Both the position numbers and the translations under genes were made by a program. A DNA stretch of 7,008 nt from ARS98 sp030744725 (lineage in GTDB: Bacteria > Planctomycetota > Planctomycetia > Pirellulales > Pirellulaceae). Shown piece by piece: positions 6,653 to 7,008 of the stretch (positions are counted from its first letter, which is position 1; every line of letters starts with the position of its first letter). The notes beneath the pieces were generated by a model. That model was not told where the DNA came from and ran no database searches. It was given only the letters and a program-made list of their open reading frames with translations. The stretch lies in NCBI GenBank assembly GCA_030744725.1, contig JASLPZ010000358.1, positions 1 through 7,008 on the forward strand. The letters run 5' to 3'.

Positions 6653-7008
6653 ATGGATAGCTCTGACGACAAAAGAGATCGCGTGCTGAAAGCGGCCCTG
6701 GAGTGCCGCACGGAACTGGTTGCGTACGCGCGGTCGCTGCTTGGCAATTACGCCGCGGCGGACGACGTCTTGCAGGAGGCAATGCTCGTGGTCGTCAAAA
6801 AGTACGACCAGTTCCAGGAAGGGACATCCATGCTCGCTTGGTGCCGCTCGATCGTGCGGATCGAAGTATTGCGGGCGAAACAGCGCCATCAGCGTGAGAG
6901 AACACTAGCTGAACGTCTGTTGGACGACGCAATTGACGCGGCCTTCAACGAGTTTCAAGCGGCCAGACGGCACGACGAAGCAGAGTCTGGGCGCGAGGCT
7001 TTGCGGAG
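6653..7008 (+). CDS. ECF-like sigma-70 family RNA polymerase sigma factor, 3' end outside window
   Basis: The frame starts at ATG 6653, the first possible start because an in-frame TGA occupies 6650-6652, and stays open to the right edge (118 complete codons). No good Shine-Dalgarno precedes it. Residues ~14-80 match sigma region 2: a helix ECRTELVAYARSLLGN, the core-binding segment AADDVLQEAMLVVVKKYDQF (residues 35-54, in two overlapping pieces), and a region 2.4-like helix TSMLAWCRSIVRIEVLRAKQR (residues 58-78). The GTSMLAW...IVRIEVLR pattern is that of the Rhodopirellula/Verrucomicrobium-type sigma factors. Region 4 would follow outside the window. Its role is to direct RNA polymerase to a dedicated promoter set. 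In planctomycetes such genes are often followed by a FecR/LamG-type membrane gene, which may lie just beyond the edge. The 406-base gap suggests its own promoter. Confidence 0.9.
   Translation, partial: MDSSDDKRDRVLKAALECRTELVAYARSLLGNYAAADDVLQEAMLVVVKKYDQFQEGTSMLAWCRSIVRIEVLRAKQRHQRERTLAERLLDDAIDAAFNEFQAARRHDEAESGREALR

Noticed and set aside
6495..6689. Plus-strand open frames across the gap into the sigma gene
   Set aside because: They have no Shine-Dalgarno or recognisable domain, and they conflict with the sigma factor frame starting at 6653.

Overview
The window looks like a piece of a planctomycete chromosome, most likely a Pirellulaceae/Rhodopirellula-type organism. This is inferred from family content: a ThuA domain fused to DUF1080, a Tat-exported Gfo/Idh/MocA oxidoreductase, the 5' remnant of a DUF1552 gene, and an ECF-like sigma factor of the planctomycete/verrucomicrobial type. 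GC content is moderate by eye. All recognisable genes lie on the + strand.

Layout. Bases 1-1436 hold the 3' part of a GH3 glycoside hydrolase gene that begins outside the window. After 25 bases comes a secreted alpha/beta-hydrolase esterase with two C-terminal beta-sandwich-like domains (1462-3027). A GC-rich hairpin follows its stop (3031-3057). Bases 3028-3415 carry the first ~85 codons of a DUF1552 protein gene (3104-3358) whose remainder is gone. The fragment reads in frame, without a stop, into a Tat-exported Gfo/Idh/MocA oxidoreductase whose own start is best placed at GTG 3416 (to 4885). After 71 bases comes a secreted ThuA-DUF1080 fusion (4957-6246), with a 9-bp inverted repeat around its stop. 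A 406-base non-coding gap (6247-6652) contains a long imperfect hairpin with competing pairings. A sigma factor gene starts at 6653 and runs off the right edge.

How the genes may work together. The four enzymes form an operon-like run aimed at extracytoplasmic carbohydrate breakdown: glycoside hydrolysis (GH3), probable ester removal (esterase), sugar oxidation (Gfo/Idh/MocA), and processing of the keto-sugar product (ThuA plus DUF1080). The last two resemble the ThuA/ThuB and DUF1080/Gfo-Idh-MocA partnerships known from 3-keto-glycoside metabolism. The most interesting reading is therefore an exported 3-keto glycan degradation module; substrate and chemistry are inference. The sigma factor probably starts a separate unit.

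No CRISPR array, tRNA, rRNA, insertion sequence or phage gene was seen, and nothing amounts to a wholly new defence or mobile system.
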